This document shows, in pieces, positions 43,218 to 51,333 of a DNA stretch of 64,000 bases; within the stretch, counting starts at the first letter, position 1; each line of letters starts with the position of its first letter. The stretch is from G963663315 sp963665165 (GTDB taxonomy: Bacteria > Pseudomonadota > Gammaproteobacteria > Arenicellales > Poriferihabitantaceae). The stretch is taken from assembly GCA_963665165.1 (NCBI GenBank), contig OY761989.1, positions 1,674,001 to 1,738,000 of the forward strand. Direction: 5' to 3'. A program made the position numbers and the translations under genes. A model generated the notes under the pieces. That model was not told the DNA's origin. It searched no databases and saw only the letters and a program-made list of their open reading frames with translations.

Positions 43218-44217
43218 TTCCGCAGACATGGACGGAAATCCGCCTGTCCCGCGAACCAGAGGCCCGAAAAAAATCTTGCGGGGCGAAAAACTGCGGGGCG
43301 CCGACAAAATGGCGCGCATTCCGGTCAGGATCGAACCGGTTCCAAGGGAGAAACTTCTACGCAAACCGCGCTGGATCCGGGCCAGCTTTACCGGAACCCC
43401 GGAAGTGGCCGCATTGAAGAAAATACTGAGATCGAAAGGATTGCATACCGTTTGCGAGGAAGCGGCCTGCCCCAACCTGGGAGAATGTTTTGGCAACGGC
43501 ACAGCCACCTTCATGATCATGGGAGACATCTGTACCCGCAGGTGCCCGTTTTGTGATGTCGGCCATGGCCGTCCGAACCCGCTGGACCCGGCAGAGCCGG
43601 AAAATCTGGCGCAAACCGTCGCCGCGATGAAATTGCAGTATGTCGTGATCACCTCGGTGGATCGCGATGACCTGCGCGATGGCGGCGCCAGCCATTTTGT
43701 GGATTGTATCCAGGCGGTACGGACATACAGCCCGCAAACCCGAATCGAAATCCTGACACCCGATTTCAGGGGCAGGATGGAGAAAGCGGTCAAAATCCTG
43801 GCCCGGGCTCCAAGCGATGTTTTCAACCATAATCTGGAAACCGTCCCCCGGCTGTATCGGGAAGTCCGCCCAGGCTCCGATTACCGATTTTCTCTTGGTC
43901 TACTGAAGCGGGTCAAGCGTGATCAACCGAAGCTGCCGACCAAATCCGGGCTGATGCTGGGGCTGGGCGAATCCAGAGCGGAGATTATCGAAGTCATGGA
44001 GGATCTGGTGAATCACCAGGTTGACATGCTGACCCTCGGGCAATACCTCCAGCCGAGCATCCACCACCTTCCGGTACGACGCTACTGGCATCCCGAAGAA
44101 TTCGAAGCGCTCCGGGAAATCGCCGAATCGATCGGCTTTGCCAACGTGGCTTCCGGCGCCATGGTGAGGTCGTCGTACCATGCAGACTTGCAGGCCAAAT
44201 TGTGCATGACCGATTGA
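43210..44217 (+). CDS. lipA: Lipoyl synthase
   Basis: This 335-residue radical SAM enzyme inserts two sulfurs into octanoyl-H protein. The auxiliary cluster cysteines are Cys82, Cys87 and Cys93 (CEEAACPNLGEC), the SAM cluster is Cys108, Cys112, Cys115 (CTRRCPFC), and the C-terminal RSSYHA serine motif is present. The N-terminus is about 30 residues longer than in E. coli. LipB is not adjacent. Overlap with gcvP by eight bases places cofactor synthesis in the glycine cleavage operon. Confidence 0.96.
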   Translation: MNNSADMDGNPPVPRTRGPKKILRGEKLRGADKMARIPVRIEPVPREKLLRKPRWIRASFTGTPEVAALKKILRSKGLHTVCEEAACPNLGECFGNGTATFMIMGDICTRRCPFCDVGHGRPNPLDPAEPENLAQTVAAMKLQYVVITSVDRDDLRDGGASHFVDCIQAVRTYSPQTRIEILTPDFRGRMEKAVKILARAPSDVFNHNLETVPRLYREVRPGSDYRFSLGLLKRVKRDQPKLPTKSGLMLGLGESRAEIIEVMEDLVNHQVDMLTLGQYLQPSIHHLPVRRYWHPEEFEALREIAESIGFANVASGAMVRSSYHADLQAKLCMTD

Positions 44218-44243
44218 TTGATTGGGTTGAATCCAGCTATAAT
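44214..44243 (+). promoter_or_regulatory. Candidate sigma-70 promoter of the aap operon
   Basis: TTGATT (44214-44219), 18 bases, then a perfect TATAAT (44238-44243). It begins over the lipA stop codon and would give a leader of about 95 bases before aapJ. Confidence 0.5.
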
Positions 44244-44347
44244 CATTCGCACTGGTACTATCATGTTGCCTGGTTCCGGGAAGGATCTGTTTGCTGCCTC
44301 CAGGAACCGGACATCTGATTTACCCTAATTCAAATCGGAGAAAAATA

Positions 44348-45367
44348 ATGAAACTCATTAAATCTGCGGCGCTGGTCGCCGCATCATCGCTGATTACGAT
44401 GACTGCCCAAGCTGGCACACTGGAAGATGTGCAAGCCAGGGGAGAACTGAATTGTGTCGTCACAACAGGTCTGGCAGGTTTTGCCGCGCCTGACGAAAAT
44501 GGCCGTTGGGAAGGCTTCGATGTCGGTTTTTGCCGCGCTGTAGCCGCCGCTGTCCTGGGTGATGGCGAGAAAGTCAAATTCATTCCCTCAACCGGTAAAA
44601 CCCGGTTTACCCTGCTGAACTCCGGGGATGGCGATATCCTCTTCCGTAACACGACGGAAACCCTGAGTCGTGACGTGGACCTCAAACTGACCTTCCTGCC
44701 AATCAATTATTACGATGGACAAGGCTTTCTGGTTCGCAAGAGTCTGGGGATTTCCTCTGCAACGGAACTGGACGGCGCCTCGGTATGTATCCAGACCGGC
44801 ACAACCACGGAATTGAACCTGGCTGACTATTTCCGGGTCAATGGCATGAACTATGAACCGGTCACGATCGAAACCAATGAGGAAGGCATCGGCAATTATA
44901 GCGGGAATCGTTGCGACGCCTACACCACGGACGCGTCCGGCCTGGCTTCCACCCGCGCCGCGCTGGAAGACCCTTCAGCGCACATGATTCTTCCCGAAAT
45001 CATCTCAAAAGAACCTTTGGGGGGAGCCGTTCGCCATGGTGACGACGCATGGGCCGACATCGGCAAATGGGTGGTCAACGCAATCATCATCGCTGAAGAA
45101 CTGGGTATCACCCAGGCCAACGCAGGTGAAATGGCGATGGAGGCGGGCGACAATCCAAGCGTCAACCGTCTGCTGGGCACCGAAGGCAATATGGGCGAAA
45201 TGCTGGGGCTGGACAATCAATGGGCGCTTCGAGCCATTCAGGCTGGCGGCAACTACGCTGAATTGTTCGACAACAATATCGGCCCGGATACCCCTCTTGC
45301 CCTGGAACGCGGCCTGAACGCTTCCTGGAGAAACGGCGGTATCCTGTATGCGGCGCCGATTCGCTAA
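44348..45367 (+). CDS. aapJ: General L-amino acid ABC transporter, periplasmic binding protein
   Basis: This 339-residue periplasmic protein has a signal peptide (MKLIKSAALVAASSLITMTAQA) and a mature start GTLEDVQARGELNCVV typical of AapJ/BztA. It contains GRWEGFDVGFCRAVAAAVLGD and GNRCDAYTTDASGLAS, marks of the broad-specificity family that binds polar and branched amino acids. GGAGAA upstream supports the ATG. A strong terminator between it and aapQ should raise its expression over the membrane subunits. Confidence 0.93.
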   Translation: MKLIKSAALVAASSLITMTAQAGTLEDVQARGELNCVVTTGLAGFAAPDENGRWEGFDVGFCRAVAAAVLGDGEKVKFIPSTGKTRFTLLNSGDGDILFRNTTETLSRDVDLKLTFLPINYYDGQGFLVRKSLGISSATELDGASVCIQTGTTTELNLADYFRVNGMNYEPVTIETNEEGIGNYSGNRCDAYTTDASGLASTRAALEDPSAHMILPEIISKEPLGGAVRHGDDAWADIGKWVVNAIIIAEELGITQANAGEMAMEAGDNPSVNRLLGTEGNMGEMLGLDNQWALRAIQAGGNYAELFDNNIGPDTPLALERGLNASWRNGGILYAAPIR

Positions 45368-45407
45368 CCGGACCATCGTCGGTTCACCAGGTCACCACAA
45401 GGAAAAA

Positions 45408-45433
45408 GGGGTGCTTTCAGCACCCCTTTTTTT
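45408..45433 (+). terminator. Rho-independent terminator between aapJ and aapQ
   Basis: GGGGTGC (45408-45414), loop TTTCA, GCACCCC (45420-45426), then seven Ts. Lying inside the operon, it probably lets only part of transcription continue into aapQMP. Confidence 0.88.
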
Positions 45434-45450
45434 GTAGATAGTGTAACGAA

Positions 45451-46638
45451 ATGAACGAAATTTCGCTGCCACGGCAAAATGTCGTTTCACGTGTGTGGAA
45501 CGACAAGGAAGCGCGTTCGGTCATTGTGCAGATCGTTACAGTCGTTCTGGTGTTCGGCTTCTTCGCCTATCTGATACGAAACGCGGCAATCAACCTGGAG
45601 GCGATTGGCAAGGGATACAGCTTCGACTTTTTGACACAGCCTTCAAACTACGACATCAGTCAGCACTTTATCGAGTACGATTCCAGGTCATCGCACTTGC
45701 GAGCGATGACGGTGGGCATCATCAATACCCTGCTGGTCGCTGTCGCCGGACTGGCGCTCGCAACCGTTCTGGGCTTTTTCCTGGGCGTGCTGCGGCTTTC
45801 CAGGAACTGGCTGGTCAACAAACTGGCCTATGTCTACATCGAGTACACCCGGAATGTACCCCTGCTGCTTCACATTCTACTGATTCACGGCGTCATCGTT
45901 CACACCCTGCCGGTTCCGAAACAGGCCATCAACCTGAGCGATGCCGCGTTTCTGACCAACCGCGGTTTTTTTACACCCAAGCCGATCTTTGAACCGTTGT
46001 TCTGGATTGTCGGCGGACTGATTGTCGCGGGCCTTCTTTTCAGTCTGTGGTTTACCCGGTACGCTAAAAAAGTACAGGACCGAACCGGAAACCATTACCC
46101 GGTTTTCTGGATAAATCTGGGAGCGATAGTCGGCATACCCCTGATCATGTACTTTATCATGGGGACCCCGATCACCTGGGATACCCCGGAACTGAAAGGC
46201 TTTAATTTCAAGGGCGGGATGGTTCTTCGCCCGGAATTCATCGCCCTTTGGCTGGCGCTGTCACTCTATACCGCCGCTTTCATCGGTGAGATCGTACGCG
46301 CTGGCATCATTGCGGTCAGTCGGGGGCAAACCGAGGCTTCTTACGCGCTTGGAATCAATCGCGGCCGTACCCTGAGCCTGGTTGTCATTCCCCAGGCGCT
46401 CAGAGTGATCGTTCCGCCCCTGACCAGCCAGTATCTGAATCTGACGAAAAACTCTTCTCTGGCGATTGCGATCGGCTACATGGATATTGTCGCTACGATA
46501 GGGGGAATTTCCCTGAACCAGACCGGCCGGGAAATGGAGTGCATGACCATTGTACTGCTACTGTATCTGTGTATGTCGCTGGTGATTTCCGCAGCCATGA
46601 ACTGGTATAACGACCGCATCAAGCTGGTCGAGCGGTAA
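45451..46638 (+). CDS. aapQ: General L-amino acid ABC transporter, permease AapQ
   Basis: This 395-residue permease has an N-terminal membrane segment, a large periplasmic insert and about eight membrane helices. The coupling EAA-like loop reads EASYALGINRGRTLSLVVIPQALR. It follows the terminator by 17 bases and precedes aapM by 20. Together with AapM it forms the heterodimeric membrane channel. Confidence 0.92.
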   Translation: MNEISLPRQNVVSRVWNDKEARSVIVQIVTVVLVFGFFAYLIRNAAINLEAIGKGYSFDFLTQPSNYDISQHFIEYDSRSSHLRAMTVGIINTLLVAVAGLALATVLGFFLGVLRLSRNWLVNKLAYVYIEYTRNVPLLLHILLIHGVIVHTLPVPKQAINLSDAAFLTNRGFFTPKPIFEPLFWIVGGLIVAGLLFSLWFTRYAKKVQDRTGNHYPVFWINLGAIVGIPLIMYFIMGTPITWDTPELKGFNFKGGMVLRPEFIALWLALSLYTAAFIGEIVRAGIIAVSRGQTEASYALGINRGRTLSLVVIPQALRVIVPPLTSQYLNLTKNSSLAIAIGYMDIVATIGGISLNQTGREMECMTIVLLLYLCMSLVISAAMNWYNDRIKLVER

Positions 46639-46658
46639 ACGGAATACGGCAACGGACA

Positions 46659-47765
46659 ATGGACCGCAAAACATACAAACCTGGCGAACACCCGGATCTC
46701 CCTCCTCCGTCGAATATCATCGGCCCGGCTGCCTGGATCAGGGAAAACCTGTTCTCCTCCCCCGCGAATGTCGTGATGACCATCCTGGTGGTGTGGTTCC
46801 TTTACAAGATACTGCCCCCCGCAATCGACTGGTTGTTCATCGACGCGGCCTATACCGGAGAAAACCGGGATGATTGCAAAGCCCAGGGAAGCGGCGCCTG
46901 CTGGGCGTTCATCGATGAAAGAATGAGGCTGTTCACCTATGGATTCTATCCCATTGAAGAACGCTGGCGGGTCAACCTGTCCTTCGGCTTGTTGATCATA
47001 GCCACCGCCGCCGTTCTGTTCGACAATTTCCCTTACCGTAAATACGGTTTGTATTTTGCAGCCGCGTTTCCTTTTATTGCGGGCTGGCTTTTAATCGGCG
47101 GGGCCGGACTGACTCCGGTTCCGACGCATAAATTCGGCGGCTTCCTGCTGACCCTGGTGATCGGAATCACCGGCATTGCAGCCTCGCTGCCGATTGGCAT
47201 CGTACTGGCGCTGGGGCGTCAGTCGAAACTACCGGTAGTCAGATTGTTTTGTATCCTGTTTATCGAGTATATCCGCGGCGTTCCGTTGATCGCCCTGTTG
47301 TTTGTAGCCTCAACCATGTTGAGTTACTTCCTGCCGCCAGGCACTTCGTTCGACCTGTTGCTGCGGGTATTGATCATGGTAACCCTGTTTGCTTCGGCCT
47401 ATATGGCGGAAGTCATCCGCGGAGGGTTGCAGGCGCTGCCCGCCGGCCAGTTCGAAGCCGCCGACGCAATGGGGCTGAAGTACTGGGCTTCGATGCGGCT
47501 GGTGGTCCTGCCGCAGGCCCTCAAAATTTCCATTCCGGGAATCGTGAATACCTTTATCGGGTTGTACAAGGACACCACACTGGTCCTGATCATAGGACTG
47601 CTGGATCCGCTGGGTGTCGGGCGCGCGTCCCTGGCCGATACCAAATGGACCGGTCTGGCTTATGAGGTCTATCTGTTTGTAGCTATTTTCTTTTTTGTTT
47701 CCTGTTTTGCAATGGCAAGGTATTCCCTGTATCTTGAAAACAAGCTGCAAACCGGGCATAAGTAA
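46659..47765 (+). CDS. aapM: General L-amino acid ABC transporter, permease AapM
   Basis: This 368-residue permease carries the EAA-type loop FEAADAMGLKYWASMRLVVL and about eight membrane helices. The segment PVVRLFCILFIEYIRGVPLI is the usual polar amino acid permease sequence. It lies between aapQ and aapP on the same strand. Confidence 0.92.
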   Translation: MDRKTYKPGEHPDLPPPSNIIGPAAWIRENLFSSPANVVMTILVVWFLYKILPPAIDWLFIDAAYTGENRDDCKAQGSGACWAFIDERMRLFTYGFYPIEERWRVNLSFGLLIIATAAVLFDNFPYRKYGLYFAAAFPFIAGWLLIGGAGLTPVPTHKFGGFLLTLVIGITGIAASLPIGIVLALGRQSKLPVVRLFCILFIEYIRGVPLIALLFVASTMLSYFLPPGTSFDLLLRVLIMVTLFASAYMAEVIRGGLQALPAGQFEAADAMGLKYWASMRLVVLPQALKISIPGIVNTFIGLYKDTTLVLIIGLLDPLGVGRASLADTKWTGLAYEVYLFVAIFFFVSCFAMARYSLYLENKLQTGHK

Positions 47766-47817
47766 TGATTCCGGGCAATGACCTGAAACGCGGCCGAATA
47801 CTGGCGGGAATCTGACA

Positions 47818-48594
47818 ATGAACGATCAAGCATCCACTATGGAAAATTCCGGGCAACCTGAATACGCCATCATCATCCATGCAATGCACAAATGGTACGG
47901 CGAGTTTCATGTACTTAAAAACATCAACCTGAATGTGGCCCGCGGAGAGAAAATAGTCATCTGCGGACCGTCGGGGTCCGGCAAGTCAACCGTAATTCGC
48001 TGTATCAACCGCCTGGAGGAGCATCAACAGGGCGATATCATTGTCGATGGGGTTGAATTAACCAACGACCTCAAGAAAATCGAGCTCGTAAGACGGGAAG
48101 TGGGCATGGTGTTTCAGCATTTCAACCTGTTTCCGCACTTGACCGTGCTCGAAAACTGTACGCTGGCCCCGATCTGGGTGCGCAAGATGCCCAGGGCAGA
48201 GGCGGAAGAAATCGCAATGCAGTTCCTTGAGAGAGTAAAAATTCCCGAACAGGCGAACAAGTATCCAGGACAGCTTTCAGGCGGTCAACAACAACGTGTC
48301 GCCATCGCCCGCAGTTTGTGCATGAAACCGCGTATCATGCTTTTCGACGAGCCCACGTCTGCGCTCGACCCCGAAATGATCAAGGAAGTGCTGGATGTCA
48401 TGATCGAGCTGGCCAGCGAGGGCATTACCATGTTGTGCGTGACTCACGAAATGGGGTTCGCCAAAACCGTTGCCGACCGGGTTATTTTCATGGATGGCGG
48501 AGAAATTATCGAGGAAAACAATCCGAACGATTTCTTCGACAACGCGCAACACGAACGTACCAAGCTGTTTCTCAGCCAGATTCTCGAACACTAG
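47818..48594 (+). CDS. aapP: General L-amino acid ABC transporter, ATPase AapP
   Basis: This 258-residue ATPase has Walker A GPSGSGKST, signature LSGGQQQR, Walker B IMLFDEPTSALD and switch His in VTHEMGFA, the polar-amino-acid subfamily pattern. It completes the aapJQMP operon. A two-component system begins about 80 bases downstream on the same strand. Confidence 0.95.
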   Translation: MNDQASTMENSGQPEYAIIIHAMHKWYGEFHVLKNINLNVARGEKIVICGPSGSGKSTVIRCINRLEEHQQGDIIVDGVELTNDLKKIELVRREVGMVFQHFNLFPHLTVLENCTLAPIWVRKMPRAEAEEIAMQFLERVKIPEQANKYPGQLSGGQQQRVAIARSLCMKPRIMLFDEPTSALDPEMIKEVLDVMIELASEGITMLCVTHEMGFAKTVADRVIFMDGGEIIEENNPNDFFDNAQHERTKLFLSQILEH

Positions 48595-48672
48595 GGCCGA
48601 TATGGACAGCGGACTACCCGCCAGAATCCTGAAGTGGCAAACAATAACTTTCAACCTGACCCGAAACCCTCC

Positions 48673-49347
48673 ATGCGTATACTCATTATTGAAGACGATC
48701 AGGAAACCGCGTCCTATATACAAAAAGGACTGGCGGAAGCAGGCCATGAAAGTGATATCGCCTCCAGAGGCGATCACGGTTTCACCCTGGCCAGGGATGG
48801 AGACTATCAGGCATTGATCGTAGACCGCATGCTGCCGGTCATGGATGGCCTTACCATCGTCTCGACCCTGCGGCAACAAAACAATCATACCCCGGCATTG
48901 ATACTGAGCGCCCTCGGCGACGTCAACGACCGTGTTGAAGGATTAAATGCGGGCAGTGACGACTACCTGACCAAGCCATTCTCTTTTTCAGAACTACTGG
49001 CGCGCCTGGACGCGTTGTTCCGAAGGGCCGCGGTCGAAACCCCGGAAACCATTCTGGTTGCAGGAGACCTGGTGATGGACCTGCTTGGCAGAGAGGTGAA
49101 ACGCGGAGACAGCGTGATAGACCTCCAGCCCCGGGAATTTCGCCTGCTCGAATACCTGATGAGGCACAGCAACCAGGTGGTAACACGAACCATGCTGCTG
49201 GAAAATGTCTGGGACTACAAGTTTGATCCGCAAACCAATGTCATTGATGTGCATATCAGTCGTTTGCGCGGCAAAATAGACAAGAATTTCGACGTCCCGC
49301 TACTCAATACCGTCCGTGGAACGGGCTACATTCTGCGTGCAGAATAA
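48673..49347 (+). CDS. Response regulator, OmpR family (CzcR/CusR-like)
   Basis: This 224-residue regulator has acidic pocket residues EDD at 7-9, phospho-acceptor Asp51 (IVDRMLPVMDGL), Lys near 101 in YLTKPFSF and a winged-helix output domain ending in IDVHISRLRGKIDKNFDVPLLNTVRGTGY. A GTG codon 13 residues upstream is a possible longer start. The kinase gene overlaps its 3' end. The similarity is to heavy-metal-type regulators. The RND pump further downstream is separated by other genes, so a link to it is only a guess. Confidence 0.88.
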   Translation: MRILIIEDDQETASYIQKGLAEAGHESDIASRGDHGFTLARDGDYQALIVDRMLPVMDGLTIVSTLRQQNNHTPALILSALGDVNDRVEGLNAGSDDYLTKPFSFSELLARLDALFRRAAVETPETILVAGDLVMDLLGREVKRGDSVIDLQPREFRLLEYLMRHSNQVVTRTMLLENVWDYKFDPQTNVIDVHISRLRGKIDKNFDVPLLNTVRGTGYILRAE

Positions 49348-50761
49348 ACATAACCTTTTTCACAGCTATACGCTCCGGCTGGCGTTGCTTTACGCCTTCA
49401 TTTTCAGCGCCTCGACCCTTTTGCTGTTCTACTTTTTCTATATATTCACCGTCTCGTACATGACCGAGCAGATGGACAATACGATCCAGGCTGAAATTCA
49501 GGGTCTGGCCGAACGCTATGACCAGGAAGGCTTGCAGGGATTGACTGAACTGATCGCCGAACGAATCAATCGGCAACAGGCCACGGGAAACTCGATTTAT
49601 CTGCTGGCCACCTTTACTCTGCAACCCCTGGTGGGAAACCTGGACAGATGGCCGAAAAACGCCTCCATCAACAACGACTGGATTGAATTCGGGCTGGAAA
49701 TCAACAAACAAACCAATGAAACCCACCTCGCCCGGGCAAAGATATTTCGACTCCCCGGTCAATACGGCCTGCTTGTAGGCCGCGACATACATCAGCTTGT
49801 CGAGGCGAAACGACGTATTGTGCAAGCGCTGACCTGGGGATTGGCGATCATGGTTCTGCTTGCATTGGTCGGGGGACTGCTGCTCAGCCGAAGAACCGTC
49901 CGCAAAATCGAGCGAATCAACCAGACGGCACAGGCGATCATGTCCGGGGATTTATCCAGACGGGTACCCGACACCGGCCGCAACGATGATTTCGATCAGC
50001 TCGCAGCCAACCTCAACCAGATGTTCGATCGAATCCAGATGCTGATGGAGGATATCAAAAGAGTATCGGACAACATTGCCCACGATTTGAGAACTCCCCT
50101 GACCCGCCTGCGTCAACATCTGGAAGAAGCCAGGTTAAGGGAAGACCTGTCATCCAGGGCGGCGGCTAACCTGGAGCAATCCATAAAGGAGGCAGATTCC
50201 CTGTTGACCACCTTCAATGCATTACTGCGTATTGCCAGGATTGAATCCAGACAGGTCAAGGCTGGCTTCAGGCAAGTCGACTTCCATACACTGCTGGCAG
50301 ACATCGTCGAGTTCTACGAACCGCTTAGTGATGAGAAGCGACAGAATCTGGAATCCCGGCTGGATACCGGCATTCTGTCAGTTGGCGACCGCGACCTGCT
50401 GTTTCAGGCGATTGCCAATGTCATCGAAAATTCCATCAAGTACACCCCCGACCACGGCGCTATTTCAGTGACCCTGGCGCGCCAGGATGACCAGCTGGTT
50501 ATCGCCATCGCGGACAATGGGCCGGGGATTCCCGATTCAGAGAAGGGAAATGTCTTTCGCCGCTTCTATCGTCTGGATCAAAGCCGGAGCAGCAGTGGCA
50601 ATGGATTGGGATTGAGCATGGTCCAGGCGGTAGTCGGCATGCATGGTGGAACGATCACACTGGAGGACAACACCCCCGGACTACGCACCGTAATCAGCCT
50701 GCCGATTCAGTTTCCATTGCCTTCCGGACCGCTTTCAGTTGTTTCCAACATCAAGAATTGA
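49316..50761 (+). CDS. Sensor histidine kinase with HAMP domain
   Basis: This membrane kinase has up to 481 residues: two transmembrane helices (about residues 21-46 and 170-190), a periplasmic domain of about 120 residues, HAMP (191-245), His256 in NIAHDLRTPLTRL and an ATP-binding domain with ENSIKYTPD, DNGPGIP and GNGLGLSMV. The GTG at 49316 gives a 32-base overlap with the regulator; a second GTG at 49337 is a plausible shorter start. Its 3' end overlaps the convergent RodZ-like gene by 55 bases. Confidence 0.88.
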   Translation: MERATFCVQNKHNLFHSYTLRLALLYAFIFSASTLLLFYFFYIFTVSYMTEQMDNTIQAEIQGLAERYDQEGLQGLTELIAERINRQQATGNSIYLLATFTLQPLVGNLDRWPKNASINNDWIEFGLEINKQTNETHLARAKIFRLPGQYGLLVGRDIHQLVEAKRRIVQALTWGLAIMVLLALVGGLLLSRRTVRKIERINQTAQAIMSGDLSRRVPDTGRNDDFDQLAANLNQMFDRIQMLMEDIKRVSDNIAHDLRTPLTRLRQHLEEARLREDLSSRAAANLEQSIKEADSLLTTFNALLRIARIESRQVKAGFRQVDFHTLLADIVEFYEPLSDEKRQNLESRLDTGILSVGDRDLLFQAIANVIENSIKYTPDHGAISVTLARQDDQLVIAIADNGPGIPDSEKGNVFRRFYRLDQSRSSSGNGLGLSMVQAVVGMHGGTITLEDNTPGLRTVISLPIQFPLPSGPLSVVSNIKN

Positions 50762-51243
50762 TATTGGGAAACAAACTTTTCCAAATCCAGTTGAAGCCAG
50801 TGATTCAGTCCAAACAGCGCCAGAACGATGACCGACAATGCCATGATAAAGATCAGGAATTTGAACAGGAAACCCCGTTTTTTGTTCGATCCCCAGGGTT
50901 TTCTCCTGAATCTGGAAGCGCCCTTCCCCGATGGAATTTCCATCATCTGGACCGGATTCACACTGAGCATCGCAATCAGCTCATCCGGGTCCAGCCTGAG
51001 AAGGTTGGCATAGGCTCGAATATAACCTCTGGTAAAAGTGGAGCCGGGCAACTTGTCATACTCATCCGCCTCGACCGCCTCAATGATACTGACACGCAGA
51101 TTCAGGTTATCCGCCACTTCCCGTACGGATATATCGCGATCCTTTCGTGCAGCAGCCAGTTTTTGGCCAGCCGTTTCACTAAAAGAAAATGTTTCGGGAT
51201 CCTGCTCAATCTCCTTGTGCCGTATGTCCTCGTGGTCTGTCAT
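50707..51243 (-). CDS. RodZ-like membrane-anchored HTH protein (short form)
   Basis: This 178-residue protein has an N-terminal Xre-type HTH (about residues 25-95, with REVADNLNLRVSIIEAVE and GYIRAYANLL), a basic stretch and one transmembrane helix (about 126-147). RodZ links MreB to the cell wall machinery. The periplasmic beta-domain of full RodZ is missing: only about 30 residues follow the helix. The gene overlaps the convergent kinase by 55 bases. It may be a short relative, not a true RodZ. Confidence 0.75.
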   Translation of the reverse strand: MTDHEDIRHKEIEQDPETFSFSETAGQKLAAARKDRDISVREVADNLNLRVSIIEAVEADEYDKLPGSTFTRGYIRAYANLLRLDPDELIAMLSVNPVQMMEIPSGKGASRFRRKPWGSNKKRGFLFKFLIFIMALSVIVLALFGLNHWLQLDLEKFVSQYQFLMLETTESGPEGNGN

Positions 51244-51333
51244 TGATTCAAAAGGGAAATTATCCGCAATATGAGATTACCACAGGCCGGATAAATCTCA
51301 AAAACCTCTGGCGCGCCGGGACTGCATCCTGGC

